Assembly (NCBI GenBank): GCA_012798435.1 | Contig: JAAZNF010000107.1 | Location: 1 to 64,000, forward strand | Direction: 5' to 3' | DNA from: Myxococcales bacterium | GTDB taxonomy: Bacteria > Myxococcota > B64-G9 | Length of the DNA stretch: 64,000 nt | Shown here: piece after piece, positions 7,232-17,563 of the stretch | Layout: every line of letters starts with the position of its first letter | Position numbering within the stretch: position 1 is the first letter of the stretch | Position numbers and translations under genes: made by a program | The notes under the pieces: generated by a model | The model's input: the letters and a program-made list of their open reading frames with translations, nothing else | Told to the model about the DNA's origin: nothing | The model's database searches: none

Positions 7232-10200
7232 TTACAATACCTGGGTCCAGTGGATGACGTTGCTCACCGGCGTGATCGGCGCCACTCCGGGGAGCTTGGT
7301 GACCACGCCGGCCTGCTGCACCACCACCTCCGGCCCGGTCGAGGTCCAACGCATGGTGGGCGCGGAGGGCGTCCCGGTGGAACCCATGTTGATGGCCGGC
7401 ATGACGTCGTCGAGGAGATCCTCGTACTTCTGCACGTACACCTTGCCGGCGCCCTTGCTGCACGCCGAGGCAGAGGGGGTGAAGGTGGTATAGTACACGG
7501 TGTCGTTGGCCACCAGCGGCTGGCCAAACAGACGCTCCGAGTCCGCGAAGTCGGCCTTCACCGAGCGCGGCGTGCCCTTGGGCTTCGGCACGTACACCCC
7601 CAGGCCACCGTCGAACTGCACGTCCTCTTCGACGAGGTACATGTAGTCTTTCTGGCCGGGGACGAGATCGAGGTTGTCGAGCTGGCCGGTGCCCACGTAC
7701 AGCAGTAGGTGGCGGGCGCGGTTGAGGGCCAGCGCCGGGGCCACCATGACCGGCCGGCGCGGCATGGCAGCGAACCCCGCCGGCACCATCTGGGCGGCGT
7801 CGGTGGGATCGAACCACAGGTCTTTCTTCCAGTCCTTGGCCGGGTCGGTGGTGTAGGCCTGGACCTTCTGGCCCTCCGGCTTGGTGGCGTCGTACTCGGC
7901 GATGTTGGTGTTGATGCGCCAGACCTCGCCCTCGGAGGTGGCCACGAACACCCGCGACAGGTACTCGCCGAGCGTGGTGTCGTAGGCCACCGGTTGCGCC
8001 GCCACCGACTTGAGTCTAAAGTTGCGTGCGATCTCCACCTCCAATTGGGAGTTGGCCGAGCCGCCGCAGCCATTGGTCTTCACAAACAACTTGATGGCAC
8101 CGTCGCTGTACTCGGTGTAGGTGTAGTGGCAGGGCCCGGGCACGCTCATGTTGACGCACTTGGTGTTGGGTGCCGGGCCGCCGTTGTGGCAGCAGTTCTG
8201 CTGGTACTTGATGCCGCCGGTGTTGGTCACGACGTCGCAGAAGGCCGGGTCGATGAGCCCCGGCGGCGGGGTGATCTGCTCGCCCACGTTGCGCTGTTCG
8301 CGGCAGTTCCAGCCGGTGCCGGCCGCCCAGTCGAAGTCGCCGCTATCGAACTCGACGCCCAGGCCCCAGTGGTTCCAGGGGGTACCGATGGGCTGGGAGT
8401 AGTAGTCGTCGATCCAGGTGGCGAGCTGGGAGAGGTCCTGGTTGGTGAAGTAGAACTTGCGCAGCAGCTCGCCGTTCTCGGCGTCGATGAAGTGCAGCGA
8501 GGAGCCGGAGACGGTGGCCTCCATGAGGTCGATGCACGAGGAGAGGTTCTGTATGGAGAATTTGGGAACGTAGCCGCCGGGCACCACCACCACCGACTTC
8601 GAGAAGAGCTTGTCGTCGGCCTTGTTCTTGAGCCATACCTGGCCGATGAGCGGCGGGGCCCAGGTCTGGGCCGGCGAGGGCGAGCAGTGCCGGGCCGAGG
8701 CGTAGTAATCGGGCAGGGTGCTACCGGTGGTGCGGTACTCCCACAAGAAGCCGGGTTCCTCGGGATCGGTCACGTCCAGGGCGTAGTAAGCGTCGCCGCC
8801 CACGCGCAAACCACCCACCAGCATGGTGCGGTAGCTCCCTTTGACGTCCTGGTTGAGCGCGTCCTTGAGGCAGGTGTTGGATGTCAACGGGTCGCCGTCC
8901 GGGGTGCAGATGTTCGAGAAGTACACGTCGCGCACCACCGGGGTGCTGTCCACGAAGTGCTGGTGCCCGGGCCAGCGGATTTTCTGGATCGAGCCCAGGA
9001 TGCGCGGCGGAATGAAGCCCCACAGCTCCTGGAGCGGGGAGAGGCCGGAAGCCGCCGGCGCGTCGCCCACGATGCCGTGCAGCATGCCGTCGTTGGCGGC
9101 CACGTACAGCATGGTGGGCCGGTCCTTGTACTCGGTGTAGTAGTTGTTGTAGCGGAAGTCCGGAGCGAATGGCGACGGCGTCCCCACCAGCGCCGGTGAG
9201 GCGTGGAACACGTCGCCGAGCTGCGATCCGAGCGCCATCTTGAGCGGGGTCTGGCCGGGCGTGCCGGCCACGCCGCGCACGTAGTTCTTGATGGTGGCCT
9301 CGAGCGCGGGCAGGCCCAGGCCCTCGGTGTCGAGCAGGCACATGGGAGAAGGATCGGCCAGCGGGGTCGCGGCGATGAAGTCCACCAGGCCATCGGCGGG
9401 GGTCTTGCGCGGGAGCTGGTAGGTGGCCGCCCCCGGTGGGAAGAAGTTCTTGCTGCGCGGGTCCGAGGCCACGGTGATGATCTTGCGGCTGTTCGAGGCC
9501 GGCAGGTACACCGTGTCCGCGCCGCCGAAGACGATCCAGGGCGGGGCCAGGGCCTTGATGTTGATGAGCTCCTGCACGCCGTCGCTGTTGGTGTCGGCGT
9601 ACTCGTTGCGCTGGATGTAGCCGGTCCAGGTGATGCCGGTGATGCCCATCTCGAACCAGGCGGAGAACTGGTAGGACTTGCCGAAAGCGATGGACGAGGG
9701 GGCCGTCGCCGAGTCGGTGCGGCTCACCGAGCCGGAAAGGATCGAGTCCAGGATGAGGGCGAAGGCGATCTTGAGCTGCGTGCCGTTGGAGGCAATCATG
9801 CCGTCGACGAGGCCCGGGGTGCCCGAGGGCAGCGTCCAGGTGGCCCGCGGCAGGCACTGGCCGGCGCGGGCGATGCGGTTCATGTTCCAGGGCGTGCCGC
9901 CACCGAAGGCCACCACGAACACCGGGATGCCGAGGTCGCAGGCCAGGTGCTCGGCCTCCACCGCCTCGTTGCCGTAGGCGCTACAGTTGCTGTTGTCCAT
10001 CACGGTGCCCTCGTCGGCCAGGAGGTTCCCGCCGCAGCTCGGACAGCACTCGTCGCCGTCGGTCATGAGCAGCACGAACTGGGGCCGGCAGTTGCCGCCG
10101 TACTTCTTGCCCATGGGATCGTGGTACACCGGCGAGACCTCGTCCTCCCAGTTCTCGAAGTAGTGCCGGGCGTCGTGGAGCGAGGCCGCCAGCGGGGTGC

Positions 10201-10789
10201 AGTTGTAGGTCCTGATGGTACACATCTCGTTCTGAACCTTGACGTTGTTCGCCGGCAGGTCACCGGGGTTCGTCGGATCCACCAGATCCGTGAGGCAACC
10301 GCGGTTGCTGCCGCAGCGGTCGGTGTTGGTGTTGGCCCCGCGCCGGCCCTTGAGCCCGCGACCCCACCAATTCTTGGACGGCCTGGCGGCGTCGTGTCCG
10401 TAGGCGTTCGGGTTGTGGGCGCCCCAGTAGGTGCACAGGTCCTCGTCGTACGTCCCTAGACCGAAGCGGACGTAGTCCCTGTAGAGGTCCAGGATGCCGT
10501 CCTCGAAGTGCGGGAGACAGGTGCCGGTGGGATTGTTCCAGATCTGGCAGAAGGGGTCGAGCGTCCCGGTGAACACCTCGATGGCCGCGGTGATGCGCGT
10601 GCGGGCGCAGCCAAATCCCGCGCCGCAGCCGCCGATGCCGACGCACGAGGCCATGGAGCCCGAGTCATCGAAGATGACGAACACGTCCGGGTTGGTGATG
10701 AGCGGGTCGTCGCCCGAGGGCTGGGCCAGGGCCATCCCACCAAATCCCCACAGCGCCGCCAGGGTCGCCATCCACAAGAACCGCTTCAT
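7232..10789 (-). CDS. pilY1: Pilus tip adhesin/assembly protein PilY1
   Basis: A 1185-residue secreted protein that caps the pilus tip with the minor pilins and promotes fibre assembly. It has a signal peptide ending near ALAQ (residue 23) and a von Willebrand A-like domain with the MIDAS motif DDSGSM at 41-46 and MTDGDE near 243. An EF-hand-like loop DTNSDGVQE lies near 399-407, and the C-terminal half is the PilY1 beta-propeller with its hallmarks YVAANDGMLHGI and GGDAYYALDVTDP. The N-terminal part is cysteine-rich (for example CCPSC near 248), suggesting disulfides. It is the last gene of the fimT-pilV-pilW-pilX-pilY1 operon, 33 bases after pilX. Confidence 0.96.
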   Translation of the reverse strand: MKRFLWMATLAALWGFGGMALAQPSGDDPLITNPDVFVIFDDSGSMASCVGIGGCGAGFGCARTRITAAIEVFTGTLDPFCQIWNNPTGTCLPHFEDGILDLYRDYVRFGLGTYDEDLCTYWGAHNPNAYGHDAARPSKNWWGRGLKGRRGANTNTDRCGSNRGCLTDLVDPTNPGDLPANNVKVQNEMCTIRTYNCTPLAASLHDARHYFENWEDEVSPVYHDPMGKKYGGNCRPQFVLLMTDGDECCPSCGGNLLADEGTVMDNSNCSAYGNEAVEAEHLACDLGIPVFVVAFGGGTPWNMNRIARAGQCLPRATWTLPSGTPGLVDGMIASNGTQLKIAFALILDSILSGSVSRTDSATAPSSIAFGKSYQFSAWFEMGITGITWTGYIQRNEYADTNSDGVQELINIKALAPPWIVFGGADTVYLPASNSRKIITVASDPRSKNFFPPGAATYQLPRKTPADGLVDFIAATPLADPSPMCLLDTEGLGLPALEATIKNYVRGVAGTPGQTPLKMALGSQLGDVFHASPALVGTPSPFAPDFRYNNYYTEYKDRPTMLYVAANDGMLHGIVGDAPAASGLSPLQELWGFIPPRILGSIQKIRWPGHQHFVDSTPVVRDVYFSNICTPDGDPLTSNTCLKDALNQDVKGSYRTMLVGGLRVGGDAYYALDVTDPEEPGFLWEYRTTGSTLPDYYASARHCSPSPAQTWAPPLIGQVWLKNKADDKLFSKSVVVVPGGYVPKFSIQNLSSCIDLMEATVSGSSLHFIDAENGELLRKFYFTNQDLSQLATWIDDYYSQPIGTPWNHWGLGVEFDSGDFDWAAGTGWNCREQRNVGEQITPPPGLIDPAFCDVVTNTGGIKYQQNCCHNGGPAPNTKCVNMSVPGPCHYTYTEYSDGAIKLFVKTNGCGGSANSQLEVEIARNFRLKSVAAQPVAYDTTLGEYLSRVFVATSEGEVWRINTNIAEYDATKPEGQKVQAYTTDPAKDWKKDLWFDPTDAAQMVPAGFAAMPRRPVMVAPALALNRARHLLLYVGTGQLDNLDLVPGQKDYMYLVEEDVQFDGGLGVYVPKPKGTPRSVKADFADSERLFGQPLVANDTVYYTTFTPSASACSKGAGKVYVQKYEDLLDDVMPAINMGSTGTPSAPTMRWTSTGPEVVVQQAGVVTKLPGVAPITPVSNVIHWTQVL

Positions 10790-10822
10790 GATCTCCTCCT
10801 GATTCGGAAGAATTCGTTTTCC

Positions 10823-11524
10823 TTACTGAACCATGCAGCGCACCGGGCCGCCGACGATGCGCCCCACGAACCGCACCACCAGCGAGCGGCTCTGTTGCAG
10901 GTTGAGGGTGGTGCTGACCGGCTCGGCCAGGTCCGAGGGCATGGCCGCCGTGGCCGTGAGATCGAACATCTCGTGGCAGATGTCCTTGGTGACGTCGAAA
11001 CCGGCCATCCCCTTGACCTCCGGCGGAGCCCACACCGCCCGCACCTGGAAGGCCATGGCCAGGGTACGGAAGGCGAGCTGGTTGAGCAGCGGGTCGCCCA
11101 CGTTGAAGCGGGGCAGCGCCCCGACGGTCACCGGCGTCGCGCCGCCAGTGTCATCAATCTGCGAGCACAACACCGCCGCGGCGTTGGCGGTCGTACCGAC
11201 CAGGAGATACTGGGCGCAGATGTTGTTGCGGTAATTCGCCATGTTGAAGAGGGACTCCTGCAGCCGCGCGTCCGACAAGAGCTCCATGGTGCGGTTGATG
11301 GCCTCCTCGGCGGAGGTGAGGCCCTGCACGGTGCGGGCCATGTTGCCGGACATGTTGAGCTCGGCGGTGGTCTGGCGCACCGACATGATCCCCACCGCGG
11401 AGAGCGCCAGCAGGATCAGCACCGAAAGCAACAGGGCATTGCCCGCCCGGCCCCGCGTCAGCGCCCACACCCGGCTTCTTTGTCCGGTGACCGCTCGTGT
11501 CCGGTTTTTTGTTCGCCTCGTCAT
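10823..11524 (-). CDS. pilX: Minor pilin PilX
   Basis: A 233-residue protein with the PilX N-terminal pattern: a basic leader of about 28 residues ending in GRAG, a hydrophobic helix ALLLSVLILLALSAVGIMSV, then RQTTAELNMSGN and a helix with NRTMELLSDARLQESLFN. As is usual for PilX, the leader-cleavage region lacks the FTLIEL sequence of the other pilins. It would join FimT, PilV and PilW in the priming complex under PilY1. The upstream gap to pilW (169 bases) contains a 30-base repeat and a hairpin. Confidence 0.88.
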   Translation of the reverse strand: MTRRTKNRTRAVTGQRSRVWALTRGRAGNALLLSVLILLALSAVGIMSVRQTTAELNMSGNMARTVQGLTSAEEAINRTMELLSDARLQESLFNMANYRNNICAQYLLVGTTANAAAVLCSQIDDTGGATPVTVGALPRFNVGDPLLNQLAFRTLAMAFQVRAVWAPPEVKGMAGFDVTKDICHEMFDLTATAAMPSDLAEPVSTTLNLQQSRSLVVRFVGRIVGGPVRCMVQ

Positions 11525-11586
11525 GCACCGCTCCTTCCGTCGAACACCACGTCTTCCTTGCCGCCGCTCAAATCACGCGACTTTCC

Positions 11587-11628
11587 GCGCTGGCTCTTTC
11601 GGCCCCGCGCTCGGGCGCGCGAAAGAGC
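11587..11628. repeat. 30-base dispersed repeat copy 2 with a long hairpin
   Basis: Positions 11587-11616 match 7078-7107 except for one base. Here the element continues so that GCTCTTTCG (11593-11601) pairs with CGAAAGAGC (11620-11628), and an inner GCCC/GGGC pair forms, giving a stem-loop between the pilW stop and the pilX start. There is no U-run, so a simple intrinsic terminator is unlikely. An RNA-stability or attenuation element, or the trace of a mobile repeat, is possible. Confidence 0.7.
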
Positions 11629-11693
11629 GTCGCCATGGTTTGATCTTTGGCGAGATCTGTCGTCATGGTTTGGCTGCTCCTTCCGTTCCGGCC

Positions 11694-13007
11694 CTACATC
11701 ATCGAGCGATCCACCACCAGGTTCTTGAGCTGGATCAGGGTGGACTCGGTGCGTACCCGAGCCAGGCCGTTGGTGGGATCGCCGTCCAGGTCGAAACCGA
11801 AGTTCTGGGCATCGTTCGCCCCATATCCCTGGATGATGAAGCTGGGATCCTCGGTCACCGTCCGGGCCCGCAGCGTGACCAGGATCGCGCGCGCCCGGAC
11901 GGGGGTCATGTTGGCGGCGGTCGCCGCTTGCGGCGGCTGGGCCGGATCGTTGGGGTCGATGCTCGAGGCGGGCCGCGGGCCGCAGTAGGTCGCCGGCGGG
12001 TTGGGCTCGGGGTACACCTCGACTCGGAACCCGTCCCACTGGGTGCCGGTGACCGGGAGCAGGAACTCCACCAGATCCCGGACCTCGGGAATTCCGCAGA
12101 CATTCTGGGTACGCCGCAGCGCCATTCCGCGCACCCCAGGAGGAAGCCCGGCGGGCACCGCCTGGTATTCCAGCGAGGTGATGGGGTTCACCCACTTTCC
12201 CCGATCACCTTTGGTGGACACGCCGAAGGCCTCGTGGTCGCGGTTGATGGTAGGGTTGAGCTGGAAGGAGAAGGTCGCCGCCACCGGAGCTTGCACGTTG
12301 AAGAACCCGTACACCCCGCTGCCCCGGTTGATGCGGAAGAGCTGTCCGTTGCAGAACACGCGGTTGAACTGCTGGGCGTTGAAGGCGGCCTGCTCGGCCG
12401 GGATGGTCGAGTAGAAACCGAAGGGCATGGCGTCCCGGTCCCCGCCGCAGTTCAGCACCGGCTCGAAGGGCATGCCGTTGCGGCACATGACCGTCGCCTG
12501 GCTGGCGGGGTTTCCCTGGAGGTCGACCAGGAACTCGCGCGAACTGACCAGGTTGCCAGACAGGGAGAGCTTTCGGGTGCCGTTGTCCCAGGCGATGGCC
12601 GGCGGCGGCGTGGGCCCGCCCCCGAACTGGCCCGGATACTTGCACTGCTCCAGCGTCATGTCGGCCGGGGCCATGAACGCCGCCTGGATAAGGTCGTCGG
12701 AGATGGCCTTCATGGCCAGGCGCAGGTTGGCCTGGATGTCGGAAAGCTCCCGCGACCAGCCGGCGGATTTCTGGATGGCGGCCGACATCCCGACCAGCGT
12801 GGCCATCAGCATCCCGCCCACCACCAGGGCCACCATGAGCTCGATGAGGGTGAAGCCCCCGCGGCTTCCGCCCGCCACCCGAGCGTGCGCCCGCCGACGC
12901 TGGCTGTGCAGGCCCCGCGGACGGTCGCGTAGCACACCTGCTGCGTGCACGCCACAGCCCAAGATCCTATGGCCAATGGCAACCGCTCGTCTTCGAAACA
13001 TGATCAT
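11694..13007 (-). CDS. pilW: Minor pilin PilW with an extended leader
   Basis: A 437-residue pilin-like protein. The type IV pilin signature [20 protein letters not shown] starts only about 47 residues after the ATG, far beyond a usual 6-30 residue leader, and the leader is Arg/His/Gly-rich. The start at 13007 (or 13001, two codons on) is supported by a GAGGGAG site; a GTG at 12878 would give a normal short leader but has no visible ribosome site. The globular domain contains NLRLAMKAISDDLIQAAF and CGGDRDAMPFGFY. It starts 11 bases after the pilV stop. Confidence 0.85.
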   Translation of the reverse strand: MIMFRRRAVAIGHRILGCGVHAAGVLRDRPRGLHSQRRRAHARVAGGSRGGFTLIELMVALVVGGMLMATLVGMSAAIQKSAGWSRELSDIQANLRLAMKAISDDLIQAAFMAPADMTLEQCKYPGQFGGGPTPPPAIAWDNGTRKLSLSGNLVSSREFLVDLQGNPASQATVMCRNGMPFEPVLNCGGDRDAMPFGFYSTIPAEQAAFNAQQFNRVFCNGQLFRINRGSGVYGFFNVQAPVAATFSFQLNPTINRDHEAFGVSTKGDRGKWVNPITSLEYQAVPAGLPPGVRGMALRRTQNVCGIPEVRDLVEFLLPVTGTQWDGFRVEVYPEPNPPATYCGPRPASSIDPNDPAQPPQAATAANMTPVRARAILVTLRARTVTEDPSFIIQGYGANDAQNFGFDLDGDPTNGLARVRTESTLIQLKNLVVDRSMM

Positions 13008-13018
13008 GGCTCCCTCGC

Positions 13019-13702
13019 TCAGCGCTGCCGGCGCAGCGTCACCGTGGTGGACACCATGTGGCGTTTCCAGAACATGTCCGCGACGGTCCAGCCGACATTC
13101 CAGTCGTAGTCCTGGTGGCCGAACGTCCGGTTGTCCCACGAGACGTAGATGATGACCTTGATGATGTCGTCGTCCACAACCGCGTCGTCGGGCCGTGGGC
13201 AGTCGCGGTAGGCCACGTAGTGGACGCGGTAGATGGCACCCATCCCGGTGAGGTTGGGGAAGTTCGTCACCGGGTTGCCCAATCGGTTCACCGGCGTGGC
13301 CTGGGCCAGGGGCTGGCCAGCGGCGATGTCTTGCGCCCGGAAGCGCAGCAAGGAGCGGAGGTTGGTGGCGGTGTTCAATGGCGACTGGCAGGTCGGCAGG
13401 TTGTCGGTCAGGATGTCGGGGAATATGGCGTTGAAGGCCGTGCTGCCGGTCCACCGCAGCGCTCGGGTGCGCAGCTCGTCGGCCACGGCCTGGGCGAGCA
13501 TGGTGGCTCCAGTGCGCTCCTCGGCATAGGTCGAGTTGCGCATGCTTACGAGCTGGAGCTGGATCACCGGGAACAGCCCGACGCCCACGATGACGATGGC
13601 GATCATGAGCTCGACCAGCGTGTACCCGCAGCGCGCGGCCCGTGCTTTGCACGGCCATACGAGGTTTCTGCCTTCTCGGTTCCGGTTCGCAGTTTTCGCC
13701 AT
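13019..13702 (-). CDS. pilV: Minor pilin PilV
   Basis: A 227-residue prepilin. A basic leader of about 26 residues (MAKTANRNREGRN...) precedes the processing site ARCG/YTLVELMIAIVIVGVGLF with Glu at mature position 5, matching the PilV pattern (YTLVE rather than FTLIE). The rest is a predicted globular domain with NTATNLRSLLRFRAQDI and YVAYRDCPRPDDAV. It lies 24 bases downstream of fimT and just upstream of pilW, and belongs to the tip-complex operon. Confidence 0.9.
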   Translation of the reverse strand: MAKTANRNREGRNLVWPCKARAARCGYTLVELMIAIVIVGVGLFPVIQLQLVSMRNSTYAEERTGATMLAQAVADELRTRALRWTGSTAFNAIFPDILTDNLPTCQSPLNTATNLRSLLRFRAQDIAAGQPLAQATPVNRLGNPVTNFPNLTGMGAIYRVHYVAYRDCPRPDDAVVDDDIIKVIIYVSWDNRTFGHQDYDWNVGWTVADMFWKRHMVSTTVTLRRQR

Positions 13703-13726
13703 GGCAACCTCCCGGCCGATCTGCGC

Positions 13727-14377
13727 CTACAGGTTCTCGCCGTAGCGAACGGCTCCGCCCGCGGTGACGGTCACGAAGCGAGGTACCCCCATAATACCTA
13801 CGTTGCTGTAGGCGTTGATCCGGAACACGACGTAGGACCCGAAGTACGAAGGCGTCCCGGGGAGGAGGTACAGCGGCGACATCTCGCCGGTGGACTCGAA
13901 GGCGAACTCGACGGTGCCGGCGTTGCTGGTCTGGAACACGGCTTCCGTGTTGTCGTGACGCTCCACCTGGTCGATCCCCGCGTCGTCACCGACCAGCGAA
14001 ACCCGTGGCGCGCCCAGGATGTTGTGCATCGAGGCGCACCCCACGCAGTGGACCGACACCGGCCGCCACGTCCCCAGCGCCTGGCTGCACCGGCCCGCCT
14101 GGTCGGCCGACTCCACGACCACCGCCCCGCCGAACCCTCCCATCCGCTCGGCGTTGGAGAGGTGCACTGTCACCCGGTGGCAGCGTCCGGTGGCGGCGGC
14201 CAGCGAGCGCGCGTTGACCACCGCCTGGGTGATGAAGCCCGCGGCCTCGCGCTGCCGGTTTCGCTGCAAAGTGACCCGGAACGACGGGGTCACCAGGGCG
14301 GCCGAGATGGCGATGACCGAGACGACGACCATGAGCTCGATCAGGGTGAATCCGGACCTGGACTTGTTTCCTCGCAT
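13727..14377 (-). CDS. fimT: FimT/GspH-like minor pilin
   Basis: A 216-residue GspH/FimT-type pilin with the short leader MRGNKSRSG, then [20 protein letters not shown] and the family pattern REAAGFITQAVVNARSLAAA. The ATG at 14377 is chosen because it has a GGAGGG site 5-6 bases upstream and gives a normal leader. It is the first gene of the minor pilin operon and lies 38 bases downstream of a good sigma-54 promoter. In other species this protein initiates the tip complex and in some contributes to DNA binding. Confidence 0.9.
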   Translation of the reverse strand: MRGNKSRSGFTLIELMVVVSVIAISAALVTPSFRVTLQRNRQREAAGFITQAVVNARSLAAATGRCHRVTVHLSNAERMGGFGGAVVVESADQAGRCSQALGTWRPVSVHCVGCASMHNILGAPRVSLVGDDAGIDQVERHDNTEAVFQTSNAGTVEFAFESTGEMSPLYLLPGTPSYFGSYVVFRINAYSNVGIMGVPRFVTVTAGGAVRYGENL

Positions 14378-14414
14378 GGAACCCTCCACGCATACCAGCG
14401 GCCCGAAGGAGTTT

Positions 14415-14430
14415 TGCAATTCGCGGGCCA
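14415..14430 (-). promoter_or_regulatory. Sigma-54 promoter of the fimT-pilVWX-pilY1 operon
   Basis: On the minus strand the sequence TGGCCCGCGAATTGCA has the invariant GG (-24) and GC (-12) separated by exactly 10 bases, and differs from the TGGCAC-N5-TTGCA consensus at one of the scored positions (A to C). The predicted start of transcription is near 14404, about 27 bases before the fimT ATG. The region immediately upstream (14440-14530) is AT-rich and would hold activator sites; the NtrC-type regulator gene ends at 14534. Confidence 0.75.
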
Positions 14431-14533
14431 CCCGTCTCTTCGTGCAACTATCTGATTTATTTATAAAACTAATATCCTATATACTTCCCGGCCAGAGATC
14501 CCACCCTGAAAAAATTGCGCACTGGCGAAAAGA

Positions 14534-15910
<1,377 letters not shown>

Positions 15911-15932
15911 GGCTCTCCCTTCTAGCGGAGCC

Positions 15933-15960
15933 ATTGTACCGTCTGCCCCAGGTCTGTCAA
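15933..15960 (-). promoter_or_regulatory. Internal sigma-70 promoter in front of the second PilR-like gene
   Basis: The minus strand carries TTGACA (15955-15960), a 16-base spacer and TACAAT (15933-15938), a five-of-six -10. Predicted start near 15926 leaves a 16-base leader with the AAGGGAG ribosome site. It overlaps only the junction after the sensor kinase gene (stop at 15965), so the regulator could be made independently of the kinase. Confidence 0.65.
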
Positions 15961-15964
15961 AGAA

Positions 15965-17560
15965 TCAGGGCGCCGGCAAGTAGAAGGCGGCCTGGGTGCC
16001 GACTCCCGGCCGGGACCAGATCCAGATCTCACCGCCCATGGCGGTGACGCTGGCGTGGCAGATGGCCAGGCCCAGCCCGGTGCCTTGCCCGGCCTCCTTG
16101 GTGGTGAAGAACGGATCGAACACGCTGGCGATGTGCTCGGGCGCGATGCCCGCCCCGTCGTCCACCACCGAGAACACCACCGCCCGCTTGCCCGGCGCAA
16201 GCCCGGCCCCGTCGCGCGGCAAGCGCAGCGCGTGCAGCTCCCCCAGGCCGAAGAACGCCGGCTCCCGCCCGTCCTCGCCCCAGGCCAGCGCACCGTCCTC
16301 GCGCCGCTCCACCGCCGCCACCCGCAGCCACAGGTGCCCGCCGGGAGAGAGGGCGTCCAGCGCGTTGAACATCAGGTTGACGAGCACCTGGCGCGTCAGG
16401 TCGAAGTCCGCCAGCACCGGCGGCAAGGCCTGCGGGGCCTCGAGCGTGAGCGAGATCTGCTTCATCTTCTTCTGGGAGGCGAGCAGGCCCCGGGCGTCCT
16501 GCACGATCTCGAGCGGAGCGCACGGCCGAAGCTCGCGTTTGCCGGGGCGGGAGTACGCCAACAGATCGCGGATGATCCCGTCCACCCGGCGCAGCTCGCG
16601 CTCCATCCGCGCCAAGATATCGATCCGCTCCGGCGCGGGGAGGTCTGGATCGCGCAGCAGGCCGACGAAGCCCAAGAGTGCCGACAACGGGTTCCCCACC
16701 TCGTGCGCCAACCCGGCCGCCAGCCTTCCGACCGAGGCCAGCTTTTCGGAGCGGATCATGGCTTGCTCGGCCTGTTTCAGCTCCCGGTTGAGGCGGGTGA
16801 GCTCCTGGATGTGCTGCTTCTTCTTCTCCGAGTCCTCGAGGATCCGGCCGATCATGCGGTTGAGCGAGAGCGACAGGCGCGAAAGCTCGCTCCCGCCCCA
16901 CTCGCCCGGGAGCGGCCCGAGATCGCCCTCCGAGAGCCGGTCCACCGCGCGCAGCAGCCGCTGCAGCGGCCGCACCGTGACGCGGTAGAGGAACATCCAC
17001 CCCAGCAGGCCCAGCACCAGCACCAGCAGGCCCGCGTACGTCGCCATGAAGCGGGCGGTGCGCGCGGCCTCCTGGTAACAGTAGTCCAGAGAGAAGCTGG
17101 CCCGCAGCGTAAGACCCGTGCGCGGCAGCGTCGCGTCGAGGGACAGGATGCGCCGGCCGTCGCGGTCCCACACCGTCACGTCCGAGCCGGCGCTGGCCAC
17201 CCGCCTGCCGAACGCCTCCCACAGCGGCGCGGCGCCCACCTCGGGATCGGTGGTCTGGAGCAGCCGGCCGTCCCTCTCCAGCAGCGAGAGCCCCAGCAGC
17301 AGGCCGTGGAAACCGCGGTAGTCCTCGGTCCACTCGGCCAGGGCCTCGCATCTCCGTTCCGCGAGCAGGCGCGGGCAGGCGCCCTCCAGCCGCTGCGCCG
17401 CCTCGGAGAGCCAGGCGCGGTGCAGCCGCGCGTTCTCCAGGACCAGGGCGTGCCGGTTGAGCGAGGCGGCGGCGTAGCCGAACAGCAGGGCGAAGGCCCC
17501 CAAAACGATGAACAGGTAGAAGGCCAGCAGCGGCTTCAGCCCTACGCCCGGCCCCCGCAT
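15965..17560 (-). CDS. Membrane sensor histidine kinase paired with the second PilR-like regulator
   Basis: 531 residues: a first membrane helix near residues 10-30, a periplasmic sensor region of about 140 residues, a second helix (FMATYAGLLVLVLGLLGWMF), a HAMP region, then a HisKA helix with the phospho-acceptor His in LAAGLAHEVGNPLSALLGFV and an HATPase domain (N box around LVNLMFNALDAL, G boxes VVDDGAGI and GTGLGLAICHA). This two-helix layout differs from the six-helix PilS encoded at 26887-28554. It starts 3 bases after the pilD stop and precedes its response regulator. Confidence 0.92.
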   Translation of the reverse strand: MRGPGVGLKPLLAFYLFIVLGAFALLFGYAAASLNRHALVLENARLHRAWLSEAAQRLEGACPRLLAERRCEALAEWTEDYRGFHGLLLGLSLLERDGRLLQTTDPEVGAAPLWEAFGRRVASAGSDVTVWDRDGRRILSLDATLPRTGLTLRASFSLDYCYQEAARTARFMATYAGLLVLVLGLLGWMFLYRVTVRPLQRLLRAVDRLSEGDLGPLPGEWGGSELSRLSLSLNRMIGRILEDSEKKKQHIQELTRLNRELKQAEQAMIRSEKLASVGRLAAGLAHEVGNPLSALLGFVGLLRDPDLPAPERIDILARMERELRRVDGIIRDLLAYSRPGKRELRPCAPLEIVQDARGLLASQKKMKQISLTLEAPQALPPVLADFDLTRQVLVNLMFNALDALSPGGHLWLRVAAVERREDGALAWGEDGREPAFFGLGELHALRLPRDGAGLAPGKRAVVFSVVDDGAGIAPEHIASVFDPFFTTKEAGQGTGLGLAICHASVTAMGGEIWIWSRPGVGTQAAFYLPAP

Positions 17561-17563
17561 GGC

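Noticed and set aside
11568-11666. 33-codon frame with an AAGGAG site between pilW and pilX
   Set aside because: It is made largely of the 30-base repeat and its hairpin, and no conserved sequence is recognised; too weak to call a gene.
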